Shown here piece after piece: positions 18,820 to 27,760 of a stretch of 64,000 nucleotides of DNA; the stretch's first letter is position 1, and each line of letters starts with the position of its first letter. This DNA is from Spirosoma validum (GTDB taxonomy: Bacteria; Bacteroidota; Bacteroidia; Cytophagales; Spirosomataceae). The DNA is taken from NCBI RefSeq assembly GCF_014699035.1, contig NZ_JACXAA010000001.1:1161384-1225383 (forward strand). The letters are read 5' to 3'. The notes under the pieces are model-generated. The model saw only the letters and a program-made list of their open reading frames with translations. It made no database searches and was not told where the DNA came from. Made by a program: the position numbers and the translations under genes.

Positions 18820-20406
18820 ATGGATGAATTAGATAAAAACGTACCGGATGACTTTTGGCGAAAGGCTTTTGACGAAGCCGCCGAAACGCCACCCGCCCGC
18901 GTATGGGATACGATAGAGCATCGGCTGGATGAATCGAACGCTCCTAAGATTATTCCGCTTTGGGGCTTAGGACCCGCTTCTTCGCGACCAATCCTTTGGG
19001 GAACGGGTCTGGCAGCTGCTCTGGCGTTGCTAATAGTCGGTTGGTGGGTTATGAAAACACCTACAGCGAATCCATCCATTGCGCAGATTCAACCATCCAA
19101 TTCAACAGAGAACGTAGCGATGGCACCCGCTACGCCGGAAAAATTGTCTGCAACAAAATCAGCTGATCAATCTGCCGACGTAGCAACATCGCTGAGTAAA
19201 TCGTCAAAACTAGTAAAGCGTCCAGCCACTACGTCTGCCAGCCGGATGACCATACAAGTGCCATCTGTTAGCGGGACAAACGATGTGGGTGTGGCACAGA
19301 TCATGGCATCGTCTAATCATAAACCTAACCCGTTACGTACGCAGCCAACGGCGGTTGCTACGTTTCATAATCCATCCATGCCAACCGTGACGGATGGATT
19401 CACGTCAGCAGTTAATCGTTTAGCCGTTAATTCGTTAACGACTGATCAGATTGCTGTTTCGGGCGATATGCAGGCACGCCAGAACGAGGCACAGGTTATT
19501 GAACAGCTAACCGGAAAACCGTTGCGGATGCGATCACAGGGACCAATCCAGCGAATTGTGTGGTTTCAACCTGCCGAGGAATTAGCAATAGAGCCAGAGC
19601 TTACGAAAGAAACGCGTAAGAAACGGGAGATGTGGGCTTCAGTGAGTGCCATGCCTAACGCGTTCAATCCTATGGTATCGGTACATTCCCCACCAAGTGC
19701 ACTTAAGACGGTAGCTTCCAACGCGAATCAGGGATCGGTTAATAGCCGGGCGAGCTTTTCGATGGCTTACCAGGCTGGGGCAGGCGTTCAGCTCAATGAA
19801 CACTGGTCGGTCGAGTCAGGGGTTGGGTATTTGGTCGGTCATTCAACCGTTGAAGCGCCAACTCAATCGGCTTCCTATGGTCTGATTGCCGGGGCAAACA
19901 CGGATCGGAGTGCAACGGTGAGTAACTTATACGTGGACGCGCTACGTAGTAGTTCCAAGGCCTTGAGTGACGCTGCGCCAGCAAACTATGATGTACTTTC
20001 TACTAACAATGCGTACTTATCACAAAGTAGTAATTACACTAGCCAGGGACAGCAAATGCTGACCAATGACTACCAATATATGCAGATACCCGTTCAGCTG
20101 GGTTATCAACTACGGCCTCGGAAACGACTAAGTCTGGCGGTATTAGGTGGTTTGCTAACCAATATTTTTGTCCGTAATACCGTAGGCAGCGACGTAGTGG
20201 TTACAGCTAAAGACGGCGTTTATCGGCCAGTTTCTCTGGCGGCTACTATGGGGGCTCGTTTCCGTTATCGTCCACCGGGTCGCTGGTCGGCCTCGCTGGC
20301 CGGTATGTATCAGCCTTCCTTAGGATTGGGCACACAGACCGAGTCGCAGGTGCAAAGCCAGCCTACCTCAACAGGCATGAGTTTTGGCGTCGATTATCAC
20401 TTTTAG
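18820..20406 (+). CDS. Anti-sigma-like inner-membrane anchor fused to an outer-membrane beta-barrel-like domain
   Basis: Protein of 528 aa immediately downstream of an ECF sigma gene. Residues 1-56 are polar and start MDELDKNVPDDFWRKAFDEA, like the cytoplasmic N-termini of Bacteroidota sigma-linked proteins. One transmembrane helix covers about 57-78 (ILWGTGLAAALALLIVGWWV). A long Ser/Thr/Pro/Ala linker (~80-265) leads to a beta-rich C-terminal part (~270-528) with alternating aromatic strands, a GYQLRPRKRLSLAVLGGL segment and a terminal GMSFGVDYHF, as in porin-like outer-membrane barrels. If real, this protein would span the envelope and could report outer-membrane state to the sigma factor. 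Homology beyond the general topology is not established. Confidence 0.7.
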   Translation: MDELDKNVPDDFWRKAFDEAAETPPARVWDTIEHRLDESNAPKIIPLWGLGPASSRPILWGTGLAAALALLIVGWWVMKTPTANPSIAQIQPSNSTENVAMAPATPEKLSATKSADQSADVATSLSKSSKLVKRPATTSASRMTIQVPSVSGTNDVGVAQIMASSNHKPNPLRTQPTAVATFHNPSMPTVTDGFTSAVNRLAVNSLTTDQIAVSGDMQARQNEAQVIEQLTGKPLRMRSQGPIQRIVWFQPAEELAIEPELTKETRKKREMWASVSAMPNAFNPMVSVHSPPSALKTVASNANQGSVNSRASFSMAYQAGAGVQLNEHWSVESGVGYLVGHSTVEAPTQSASYGLIAGANTDRSATVSNLYVDALRSSSKALSDAAPANYDVLSTNNAYLSQSSNYTSQGQQMLTNDYQYMQIPVQLGYQLRPRKRLSLAVLGGLLTNIFVRNTVGSDVVVTAKDGVYRPVSLAATMGARFRYRPPGRWSASLAGMYQPSLGLGTQTESQVQSQPTSTGMSFGVDYHF

Positions 20407-20566
20407 GGTGCTCATGCCGACTAAGTAAAAAACTATTTTTTGTTAGAATATAAATACCTTTTCGATTGTTATCAGTTGATAGTTACATACCTCAAGAAAG
20501 AATAAGAAGATGATTTAACCTTTACACGCACAGGAGTGCTTTTTATTAATCTTATTATTCTGTGTT

Positions 20567-21817
20567 ATGAAAACGACACTTTTTTCAACGTTAACGGCAG
20601 TCACAGCCAGCGTTTTGTTACTCGCGGTTAGCTGCAAAACATCGAATGTAGCACCTGACTCAACCCAAAATACGGGTACGGCTGGTGAGTTGCGGGTATC
20701 GGCGCCTTTTGCGAACCAAACCACCCAGTTTGCTTTTGACCTTACTAAGCGGGTGAGTACACAGGAAGGGCAGAATAACAATCTCTTTATCTCTCCACTC
20801 AGTTTGCATATCATGTTAGGGATGCTTCTGAATGGCGCCAACGGTCAAACACTTCAGGAAATCCAAAAAACATTGAAGCTGGATGCTCAAACACTGGCCG
20901 AAGCAAACCAGACGTATAGGAACCTAATGGAGAATTTACCGGGAGTCGATCCGCAGGTAACGCTAAATCTGGCTAACTCCGTCTGGTACCGAAATACGTT
21001 CACGGTTGAGAATTCATTTCAGGATTTACTGAAGCAGACCTTCAAGGCAGACGTATCGGCACAGAATTTTGACGACCCGGCAACGGTCGGCAAGATCAAT
21101 AACTGGGCCAGTGAAAAAACCAATGGCAAAATCACCAAAGTGATCGATCAGATTCAGTCCGATAACGTCATGTTCTTACTGAACGCGCTGTATTTCAAGG
21201 GCGACTGGAAAACCCAGTTTGACCCTGGCAAGACAATCGATTCGCCTTTCAAACTGGCATCGGGTGGAACACCTACGGTACGTATGATGCGACTCAACAC
21301 GACGCTGAAGCGTGGTTTTCGGTCGAATTATACCGCTTTTGAATTGCCCTATGGTTCAGACAAGTATGCGATGACGGTGTTGCTACCCGCAGAAAATACA
21401 ACGGCGGATGCCTTGATCAACAGTCTCAGTAGCACTGAATGGGAGCAACTACAGAAGGATATGACCCTGGGGTCGATTGATATTGGTTTGCCTAAGTTTA
21501 CCCTGAAGTACGAAATCAAACTGAACGATGCGTTGAGCACACTAGGTATGCCAACGGCGTTTACCAACCAGGCTGACTTTACGAAAATCAACGCAAAAGG
21601 GGGTTTAACCCTTAGCTTTGTGAAGCAAAATACGTTTGTTGCGGTAGACGAAAAAGGTACGGAAGCTGCTGCTGTCACAACAGGTGGCGTTTCAGTTGTA
21701 TCTGTACAGGAACCAACGCTTTGTAACCGGCCATTTGTGTTCGTTATTCACGAAAAAACAACGGGAACAGTTTTATTTGTCGGTAAAATTGCGGACCCAA
21801 CAAAAGGAAGTAACTGA
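20567..21817 (+). CDS. Serpin-family lipoprotein (serine protease inhibitor)
   Basis: Full-length serpin, 416 aa, with a lipoprotein signal (LLLAVSC, Cys23), so it is probably tethered to an envelope membrane. The fold is covered from FAFDLTKRV through NLFISPLSLHIMLGMLLNGA to NRPFVFVIHEKTTGTVLFVG. The reactive-centre loop begins EKGTEAAAVTTG (362-373): small residues in the hinge mark an inhibitory serpin. Spacing from GTEAA matches alpha-1-antitrypsin exactly, putting the scissile bond at Val378-Ser379, which suggests inhibition of elastase-like enzymes. It is the first gene of a four-gene lipoprotein operon; its TGA overlaps the next ATG by one base. Bacterial serpins are uncommon and are thought to protect against host or self proteases. 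Confidence 0.93.
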   Translation: MKTTLFSTLTAVTASVLLLAVSCKTSNVAPDSTQNTGTAGELRVSAPFANQTTQFAFDLTKRVSTQEGQNNNLFISPLSLHIMLGMLLNGANGQTLQEIQKTLKLDAQTLAEANQTYRNLMENLPGVDPQVTLNLANSVWYRNTFTVENSFQDLLKQTFKADVSAQNFDDPATVGKINNWASEKTNGKITKVIDQIQSDNVMFLLNALYFKGDWKTQFDPGKTIDSPFKLASGGTPTVRMMRLNTTLKRGFRSNYTAFELPYGSDKYAMTVLLPAENTTADALINSLSSTEWEQLQKDMTLGSIDIGLPKFTLKYEIKLNDALSTLGMPTAFTNQADFTKINAKGGLTLSFVKQNTFVAVDEKGTEAAAVTTGGVSVVSVQEPTLCNRPFVFVIHEKTTGTVLFVGKIADPTKGSN

Positions 21818-22263
21818 TGAAAGCATTGCTGCTAATGGCTGCTCTATTCGCTTCAACCGGTTTTTCGGGCTGTGAACGCGAGAAACCGGTGGAGCCTACA
21901 CCTACCAGTGTTCAGGATCTGGTTGGAACCTGGACGTTAGTGGAGCCAAATGCGTACAAGGTAACGTTGGTAATTGATCCGATTCCTCAAACAACGCAGT
22001 TACCGTCTCCCTTGCCCACGTTCAACTTATCGGGGGAATCAGCAGTTAATCAGTACAACTCCGTTCTTACGTATCAGGCGTCTAATCAATCTCAAATTGC
22101 TATTTCTCCAATCGGTAGTACCAAAAAGGCGGGTCCATCAGAAGCGATGCAATTTGAACAAACGTATTACACGAACCTAAAAGCAGTGAATCGCTACGAA
22201 CTGACGAACCAGAACCGGTTGAGATTTTACTACGACGGCGGTGTATTAGTGTATGAAAAATAA
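21817..22263 (+). CDS. Small lipoprotein, lipocalin/META-like
   Basis: Secreted lipoprotein, 148 aa, lipobox FSGC (Cys19). After a short linker comes LVGTWTLVEPN, then a beta-rich body ending in LRFYYDGGVLVYEK; this is the pattern of META/HslJ-like or lipocalin-like small beta-barrel domains. It is translationally coupled to the serpin by a TGATG overlap. It is a clear paralogue of the next gene (shared SEAMQFEQTY/SPQAMQFEQTY, the LVGTW motif and the C-terminal end). The function is unknown; being made with the serpin suggests an envelope accessory role. Confidence 0.8.
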   Translation: MKALLLMAALFASTGFSGCEREKPVEPTPTSVQDLVGTWTLVEPNAYKVTLVIDPIPQTTQLPSPLPTFNLSGESAVNQYNSVLTYQASNQSQIAISPIGSTKKAGPSEAMQFEQTYYTNLKAVNRYELTNQNRLRFYYDGGVLVYEK

Positions 22264-22271
22264 ATAAACGA

Positions 22272-22727
22272 ATGATTTTATCCCGCCTGCTAAGCGTCAG
22301 TATTGCTTTATTATTTCTAGGTTTAACAACCCGATGTGGAAAGAAAGAATCGGTTGTTGCTCCGAACATTGCCGCTCTAGTGGGTACATGGCAGCTCATT
22401 GAACCAGACTCGACTAACGGGGTAACCTTGCAGTTTGCATACGATAGCCGCAATCCACCCCAGGATATTACTCCATTTAATGTCAGTGGAAGAGCGGCTG
22501 TTAATGGCTATACACTACGATTATTCGCTACGCTAGACGGTACGATGTCAGCCGATAATTTAGGGTATACCGATATGGCTGGCTCACCCCAGGCTATGCA
22601 GTTTGAGCAAACGTATTTTGCCAGCTTGAATGCCGTTGCCCGTTTTGACTTACCAACTTCAGGACGACTTCGATTGTATCATGGCGGTAGTCAACCAGGG
22701 GTACTGACGTATAAAAAAGTAAATTGA
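22272..22727 (+). CDS. Small lipoprotein, paralogue of the preceding gene
   Basis: Lipoprotein of 151 aa with a lipobox-like end LTTRC (Cys22). ALVGTWQLIEPDSTN opens the mature domain, and MQFEQTYFASLNAV and GVLTYKK match the upstream protein position by position, showing a tandem duplication followed by divergence. It starts 8 bp after the previous stop and overlaps nothing else. No enzymatic motif is visible; it is probably a small beta-barrel binding or scaffold protein of the same operon. Confidence 0.78.
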   Translation: MILSRLLSVSIALLFLGLTTRCGKKESVVAPNIAALVGTWQLIEPDSTNGVTLQFAYDSRNPPQDITPFNVSGRAAVNGYTLRLFATLDGTMSADNLGYTDMAGSPQAMQFEQTYFASLNAVARFDLPTSGRLRLYHGGSQPGVLTYKKVN

Positions 22728-22729
22728 TT

Positions 22730-23161
22730 ATGAAAACCTTACGCCTTAGTTCCTGTATCGTTTTTCTGATTCTACTGGTTTTTAGCTGTGAAAAACGTAT
22801 CTGTGGCTGTGATTTCCCACCATCACCTTTAGTCGGCGACTGGACGCTCAACACCGTTACGTATGGTTTAACCCAAAAGACCGTTACGGCTGCTGAAGCA
22901 GGTTATAGTGAAAGCTTGTTTTACGATGGTATTATGAATAGCGGTACGTATCGCCAAACGCGTAACGGATTACCAATCCAATCTAGTTCTTATACACTTT
23001 CCTTTCCCAATGGAGGAAGCACTCAGGGAATTATTTATTACAAGCAGGATTCAACCGAGCAGTCGTTTCGCTTAGCGGATGGTAAATTGTATTTAACGGA
23101 GCGAACCCCGCAGGGAACTACTCTGGCTGATGGATCAACGTATGCGTATAAAAAACAATAA
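22730..23161 (+). CDS. Small lipoprotein, divergent third member of the serpin operon
   Basis: Lipoprotein of 143 aa starting at the ATG at 22730; a TTG two codons earlier overlaps the preceding stop and is less likely. The lipobox is LVFSC, followed by a Cys-containing segment (CEKRICGCDF). SPLVGDWTLNTVTY corresponds to the LVGTW opening of its two upstream neighbours, but the rest has drifted. It ends the operon, with a strong hairpin terminator ~30 bp further on. The extra cysteines (CGC) set it apart from the others. Function unknown. Confidence 0.75.
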   Translation: MKTLRLSSCIVFLILLVFSCEKRICGCDFPPSPLVGDWTLNTVTYGLTQKTVTAAEAGYSESLFYDGIMNSGTYRQTRNGLPIQSSSYTLSFPNGGSTQGIIYYKQDSTEQSFRLADGKLYLTERTPQGTTLADGSTYAYKKQ

Positions 23162-23190
23162 TCAATTGCCCCTTTTTGTGTAAGATCAAC

Positions 23191-23230
23191 ATTGCCCGGC
23201 CGTAATCAGGACAGCCGGGCAATTTTTTTT
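23191..23230 (+). terminator. Rho-independent terminator of the serpin operon
   Basis: Ten-base perfect stem (ATTGCCCGGC at 23191-23200 with GCCGGGCAAT at 23214-23223), a 13-base loop and eight T residues. Confidence 0.88.
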
Positions 23231-23294
23231 AAACTCTTTCCAACGTTTTCATACGTGTAAGAATCTCGTGTATTACACCTCAACTCTTACGCGT

Positions 23295-24590
23295 ATGAAA
23301 ACCAATTATTTACTTCTTTTTCTTTCGTCTATTTTATGGCTGGCTGGTTGCACAGATAAATGCAAAGAAACCCGGACGTATCGGCGTTACACACCCGTTA
23401 ATTATACCCTCGCGCAACTCAGACAGGGTGTTCACGTAGAAAATGCCCAGACGCTGGTTAATCCAGGGAAAATTTACACGAAAGATCAGTTTCTGTTCAT
23501 TAATGAGCTGAAACAGGGGATTCATATCATCGATAACCGCAATCCGTCATCTCCCAAACCAGTGGCTTTCATCCGAATCCCAGGCAACGGCGATATGGCT
23601 ATTCGCAACAATACGCTATATGCCGATAGCTATATGGACCTGGTTACGTTCGATATCAGCAATCTGGCTGCGATTAAAGAGGTTAGCCGCGTACCGAACG
23701 TATTTCCCAATGGCTCCTTTGAAGGTGGTTGGTGGAGTATGGACGCTACGAATCAGATAGTATACGACCAGAACGTTAGTTACGTAACCGAAACCATTGA
23801 GACAAACTGCGAGGAAAATGTTACGCCAACAGGCGGTTGGGGGTGGTTTACCACGGCTTTATCATCCAATGCCCAGTTCAGCTCGGCTGACAAAGCTGGC
23901 GGTTCGACAACGACCAATGGGGTCGCTGGTTCAATGGCGCGGTTTGCACTTTACAGTGATTACCTCTATACGATCAGTCAATCAACTATGCAGTTGTTCA
24001 ACATAAAAGATCCGGCTAACCCCAAGATTGGCAATCAAATACAGTTGGGTTGGGGAATCGAAACTATTTTTCCCTACAAAGACAAGCTGTTTATTGGGTC
24101 CCAGTCGGGTATGCACATTTACAATAATTCCAATCCGGAGAAGCCTGAGCGTTTATCTGTTTTTCAGCATGCTCGTGTCTGCGATCCGGTCGTAGTGCAT
24201 GATCATACAGCCTACGTAACACTACGTTCTGGTAATCAATGTGGTGGTTTCACCAATCAGTTAGACGTTGTTGACATTACCGATCTCGTTAACCCACGCT
24301 TGTTGAAAAGCTATCCAATGCGTAATCCACACGGGTTAGGTGTTGCTTATCCAAATCTATTCATTTGCGAAGGTGCTTATGGCCTTAAATCATTCAATAT
24401 AAGCGACGTCATGAATATCGATCGTAATCTGCTTGATTACATTGAAGACCTGAATGCCTATGATGTAATTCCGCTGGAGAAATCTCTACTACTCATTGGC
24501 AAGGATGGTTTCTACCAGTTCGATGCCAGCAATCCGCGTCAGTTGCGCCAACTGAGTCATATTCCAATCAGCCGTCCAACCTATTACTGA
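23295..24590 (+). CDS. LVIVD-repeat beta-propeller lipoprotein
   Basis: Surface or periplasmic lipoprotein, 431 aa from the ATG at 23295, which puts the lipobox WLAGC (Cys19) at the right distance; the ATG at 23268 adds 9 residues. The body carries repeated LVIVD-type strands: GIHIIDNRNPSSPKPVAFIR, LVTFDISNLAAIKEVSR, LFNIKDPANPKIGN, IYNNSNPEKPERL, LDVVDITDLVNPRLLK, SFNISDVMN. This predicts a beta-propeller of about seven blades. It forms a pair with the barrel protein that starts 8 bp downstream. LVIVD proteins are widespread in Bacteroidota with no known activity; binding or scaffolding at the cell surface is an inference. Confidence 0.85.
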   Translation: MKTNYLLLFLSSILWLAGCTDKCKETRTYRRYTPVNYTLAQLRQGVHVENAQTLVNPGKIYTKDQFLFINELKQGIHIIDNRNPSSPKPVAFIRIPGNGDMAIRNNTLYADSYMDLVTFDISNLAAIKEVSRVPNVFPNGSFEGGWWSMDATNQIVYDQNVSYVTETIETNCEENVTPTGGWGWFTTALSSNAQFSSADKAGGSTTTNGVAGSMARFALYSDYLYTISQSTMQLFNIKDPANPKIGNQIQLGWGIETIFPYKDKLFIGSQSGMHIYNNSNPEKPERLSVFQHARVCDPVVVHDHTAYVTLRSGNQCGGFTNQLDVVDITDLVNPRLLKSYPMRNPHGLGVAYPNLFICEGAYGLKSFNISDVMNIDRNLLDYIEDLNAYDVIPLEKSLLLIGKDGFYQFDASNPRQLRQLSHIPISRPTYY

Positions 24591-24598
24591 TCATCACT

Positions 24599-25177
24599 AT
24601 GAAACGGCTATTGCTTTACCTGATCATGGCGTTCTCCGCTGGAAACGCTTCTGCCCAACTGTTTCCCCAACGACCCACTTACGTAAATTATACAGAAGTA
24701 GGGGGTTTATTCGGACGAGTACTATCAGGCCCTTCGACTACTCAGATCGTTGAAAATAAAGTTAGCTTAACCGCGCAGACCTTCAACGGCGTTCAGTTGA
24801 CTCAGCGAGTAGCCGTAGGTGGTTTAGTAGGCATTGACTGGTACAAATCGGCTTTGCTGATGCCCGTTGGTGCAGGAATCCGCTACGACTTGATACGTTC
24901 AGAGCAGAATGTACGTTTGCTGGCTGTTGTGGATGGAGGCTACGGATTCGCCTGGCTTCATACGAATTCAACGGGCTATGATCTTAAGGGTGGCTGGATG
25001 ATAAATCCCGGAATTGCTCTACGGGTCGGCAAACCATCATCATCCGCTTTTGTGATGTCGCTAACGTATAAGCGCCAGACCGCCGACGTTCAGAAGCCAA
25101 TCGGGGGAAATGATATTCAGCGCGACGAAGCACGAATTTATAATCGCATGGCTATTCGTCTTGGCGTTAGCTTTTAA
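24599..25177 (+). CDS. Outer-membrane beta-barrel protein
   Basis: Secreted protein of 192 aa with a signal peptide (MKRLLLYLIMAFSAGNASAQ). The mature part alternates hydrophobic and polar residues in strands ending with aromatic or hydrophobic residues and finishes YNRMAIRLGVSF, the terminal-Phe signature of BAM-inserted barrels. Eight to ten strands would fit the length. It lies 8 bp downstream of the LVIVD lipoprotein, so the two are probably co-expressed and may form a surface complex. Confidence 0.8.
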   Translation: MKRLLLYLIMAFSAGNASAQLFPQRPTYVNYTEVGGLFGRVLSGPSTTQIVENKVSLTAQTFNGVQLTQRVAVGGLVGIDWYKSALLMPVGAGIRYDLIRSEQNVRLLAVVDGGYGFAWLHTNSTGYDLKGGWMINPGIALRVGKPSSSAFVMSLTYKRQTADVQKPIGGNDIQRDEARIYNRMAIRLGVSF

Positions 25178-25471
25178 ATGCATAGTCTATACCATGATTG
25201 GCTAATATATCGAACTAAATTTCGTTTTGGCTTGCAGATAATTCGGTTTCGTACAAACCATTGTGCATCGTTTTTGTTATCTTTTTAATAGTCATGTTCA
25301 ATTTCTAAAATGGCATGGTATTAAGTTAAAGAGGTCGAGATTTTTTTAACTTAAAAAGAGTTCAGGATTTTATCTATAACCGTTTGATAATAAGTCGATA
25401 GAATGTAACGCTAGAGTTAATAAATTGGCATTGAGATTATCACACCTGAACAAAAAAATAAGCTTAACAAT
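25178..25471. other. AT-rich intergenic region with a small inverted repeat
   Basis: About 294 bp without a gene. It contains a 10-bp perfect inverted repeat (TTAAGTTAAA at 25321-25330, TTTAACTTAA at 25345-25354), possibly the end of the upstream operon. No TAnnTTTG box or riboswitch-like fold is recognised before the small gene at 25472. Confidence 0.4.
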
Positions 25472-25663
25472 ATGAAAAAAATTATTGTAGTTGTTATCGG
25501 TAGTTTGCTATTCATTGCCGGATATAGCTATACCCGCCGACAGGCTGAATACGCTGCTATTCAGAATTCAGTTATTAAACCTACCCAGGCTAAAATACCA
25601 GTATTACTCCCGTTTAAGTCACTACCTACTTTCGGAATTTCTACTGAACGAGGTCACGTTTAA
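25472..25663 (+). CDS. Small single-pass membrane or secreted peptide
   Basis: Short gene of 63 aa: MKKIIVVVIGSLLFIAGYSY forms one hydrophobic helix after a two-lysine start, followed by a polar 40-residue tail with no recognised motif. It lies alone between a ~295-bp leader and a strong bidirectional terminator, which supports it being a real transcription unit. It might be a signal-anchored small regulator or a remnant. No family recognised. Confidence 0.5.
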   Translation: MKKIIVVVIGSLLFIAGYSYTRRQAEYAAIQNSVIKPTQAKIPVLLPFKSLPTFGISTERGHV

Positions 25664-25678
25664 AGTTAATTTACAGCG

Positions 25679-25730
25679 TAATCAACCAAAAAGACCCGTC
25701 GAGTGATCGACGGGTCTTTTTGGTTGATTA
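25679..25730. terminator. Bidirectional terminator, 24-bp perfect stem
   Basis: Arms 25679-25702 and 25707-25730 are perfectly complementary around the loop GTGA, with an A5 run on one side and a T5 run on the other, so it can end transcription both of the small gene (plus) and of typA (minus). Confidence 0.92.
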
Positions 25731-25750
25731 TTGCCTAAGGACAGCATTCA

Positions 25751-27565
25751 TTACGCCATCGCAAACTTGCTCGCATTACGTTTCCGTTCGTTCTCATCCA
25801 GGAAAATTTTACGAATACGTAACGCTTTTGGTGTTACTTCAAGGTATTCGTCTTTCTGGATATATTCCATGCATTCTTCGAGTGAGAACGTGATTTTCGG
25901 TGCAATTTTCACGTTGTTATCCGAACCGGAAGCCCGCATGTTCGTCAATTGTTTCGCCGTTTGTACGTTTACGACGATGTCATTCTGACGATTGTGTTCG
26001 CCAATTACCTGACCTGTGTAAATTTCATCTCCAGGCTCTACAAAGAATACGCCCCGATCCTGAAGTTTATCAATCGAGTAAGCTGTGGCTGAACCACTGG
26101 TCATCGAAATCAGTGAGCCATTGATCCGCTCAGGAATTGAGCCTTTGTACTCCTGGTATTCTTTGAACCGGTGACTCATTACGGCTTCACCAAACGTAGC
26201 AGTCAGTACGTTCGAGCGCAGACCGATCAACCCACGCGATGGAATCTCAAATTCAAGGTGCTGTAAGTCGCCTTTTGGCTCCATAATCAGCAATTCACCT
26301 TTACGCTGCGTGGCCAACTCAATTACTTTACCAGCTGTTTCTTCCGGTACGTCGACAACAAGCGTTTCGATCGGCTCTAACTTATGGCCATTTTCGTCTT
26401 CTTTGAACAATACCTGTGGCTGGCCAACCTGTAATTCGTAGCCTTCACGACGCATCGTTTCAATCAGAACCGACAAGTGAAGAATACCCCGTCCATAAAC
26501 CAGGAAGCGGTCTTCACTATCGGTATTTTCGACACGGAGAGCCAGATTCTTTTCAATCTCCTTGTAAAGACGATCACGCAGGTGACGCGAGGTCACGAAC
26601 TTGCCTTCTTTACCGAAGAATGGCGAGTTATTGATCGTGAACAGCATGTTCATCGTTGGCTCATCTACCGAAATACGGGTGATGGCTTCCGGGTTGTCGT
26701 AATCTGTCAGTGTATCACCGATCTCGAAATCTTCCAGACCCGTAACAGCGCAGATATCACCACACATGACTTCGGCCACTTTTTGCTTGCCAAGTCCTTC
26801 GAACGAATGCAGTTCTTTGATTTTTACCCGCTTTACCGAACCATCCGACTTAACTAGGCCCATGTTAGCGCCTTCTTTCAGCGTACCACGATGAACACGA
26901 CCAATAGCAATCCGGCCAACGAACGCCGAATAATCAAGTGACGTGATTTGCATCTGCGGCAAGCCTTCATTCATAGGAGGGGCCGGAATGGTTGCAACAA
27001 TCGTGTCGAGTAGATAGGTAATGTTATCGGTTGGTGTTTGCCAATCAGGCCCCATCCAGCCTTGCTTCGACGAACCATATACGGTTGGGAAATCCAGCTG
27101 ATCTTCGGTTGCGCCGAGGTTGAACATCAAATCGAAAACCTGCTCGTGCACTTCGTCAGGGCGGCAGTTTTCTTTATCAACCTTATTTACGATTACGATT
27201 GGCTTCAGGCCCAGTTGCAGGGCTTTGCTCAACACGAAACGAGTTTGCGGCATAGCGCCTTCAAAAGCATCGACCAGCAAACAAACGCCGTCGGCCATTT
27301 TCAGTACGCGCTCTACTTCCCCACCAAAGTCACTGTGGCCTGGTGTGTCAATAATGTTGATCTTAACGTCTTTGTAACGAACCGATACGTTCTTCGAAAC
27401 GATGGTAATACCCCGCTCGCGTTCCAGGTCGTTGTTGTCCAAAATCAGGTCGCCGAATTCCTGATTGTCCCGAAAGAGTTTGGACGCGTGAATAATCTTG
27501 TCAACCAGTGTTGTTTTGCCGTGGTCAACGTGGGCGATGATTGCTATATTGCGAATTGATTGCAT
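25751..27565 (-). CDS. typA: Translational GTPase TypA/BipA
   Basis: Ribosome-associated GTPase involved in 50S assembly and stress/low-temperature growth, 604 aa, the usual length. G1 is AHVDHGKTT (~11-19), the G2 region has the RGITI sequence, G3 is DTPGHSDF, and G4 is NKVDK. Later come the EF-G-like domains and the TypA-specific C-terminal domain. Transcribed alone from a TAnnTTTG promoter ~90 bp upstream and ended by the bidirectional terminator at 25679-25730. Confidence 0.98.
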   Translation of the reverse strand: MQSIRNIAIIAHVDHGKTTLVDKIIHASKLFRDNQEFGDLILDNNDLERERGITIVSKNVSVRYKDVKINIIDTPGHSDFGGEVERVLKMADGVCLLVDAFEGAMPQTRFVLSKALQLGLKPIVIVNKVDKENCRPDEVHEQVFDLMFNLGATEDQLDFPTVYGSSKQGWMGPDWQTPTDNITYLLDTIVATIPAPPMNEGLPQMQITSLDYSAFVGRIAIGRVHRGTLKEGANMGLVKSDGSVKRVKIKELHSFEGLGKQKVAEVMCGDICAVTGLEDFEIGDTLTDYDNPEAITRISVDEPTMNMLFTINNSPFFGKEGKFVTSRHLRDRLYKEIEKNLALRVENTDSEDRFLVYGRGILHLSVLIETMRREGYELQVGQPQVLFKEDENGHKLEPIETLVVDVPEETAGKVIELATQRKGELLIMEPKGDLQHLEFEIPSRGLIGLRSNVLTATFGEAVMSHRFKEYQEYKGSIPERINGSLISMTSGSATAYSIDKLQDRGVFFVEPGDEIYTGQVIGEHNRQNDIVVNVQTAKQLTNMRASGSDNNVKIAPKITFSLEECMEYIQKDEYLEVTPKALRIRKIFLDENERKRNASKFAMA

Positions 27566-27651
27566 ACAAATGAAGCCTTAACAGTCTCTGGTTGAGTTAT
27601 TGGTTTTGAGTTGTAACAGCCAGAGTCTGTTACCGCCATCTTTTCAAACCG

Positions 27652-27659
27652 CAAAGGTA
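27652..27659 (-). promoter_or_regulatory. Minus-7 promoter element for typA
   Basis: TACCTTTG on the minus strand, about 87 bp upstream of the typA start, is an exact match to TAnnTTTG and identical to the element of rRNA promoter P2. Confidence 0.5.
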
Positions 27660-27703
27660 CGAAAAAATACACTGAAACACAGATTTTTACAACTAATTAA
27701 ACG

Positions 27704-27726
27704 AAAAAAGGCCCGTCTAAGGGCCT
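27704..27726 (-). terminator. Intrinsic terminator of the small gene at 27761-27967
   Basis: On the minus strand AGGCCC-TTAGAC-GGGCCT is followed by a T run, ~35 bp after the stop codon at 27761. Confidence 0.8.
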
Positions 27727-27760
27727 GACTCTGATATAAATACAATTTCTTAACAATTGC

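Noticed and set aside
27038..27559. 173-codon open frame antisense to typA
   Set aside because: Frame shadow of a highly conserved gene; no start context or domain.
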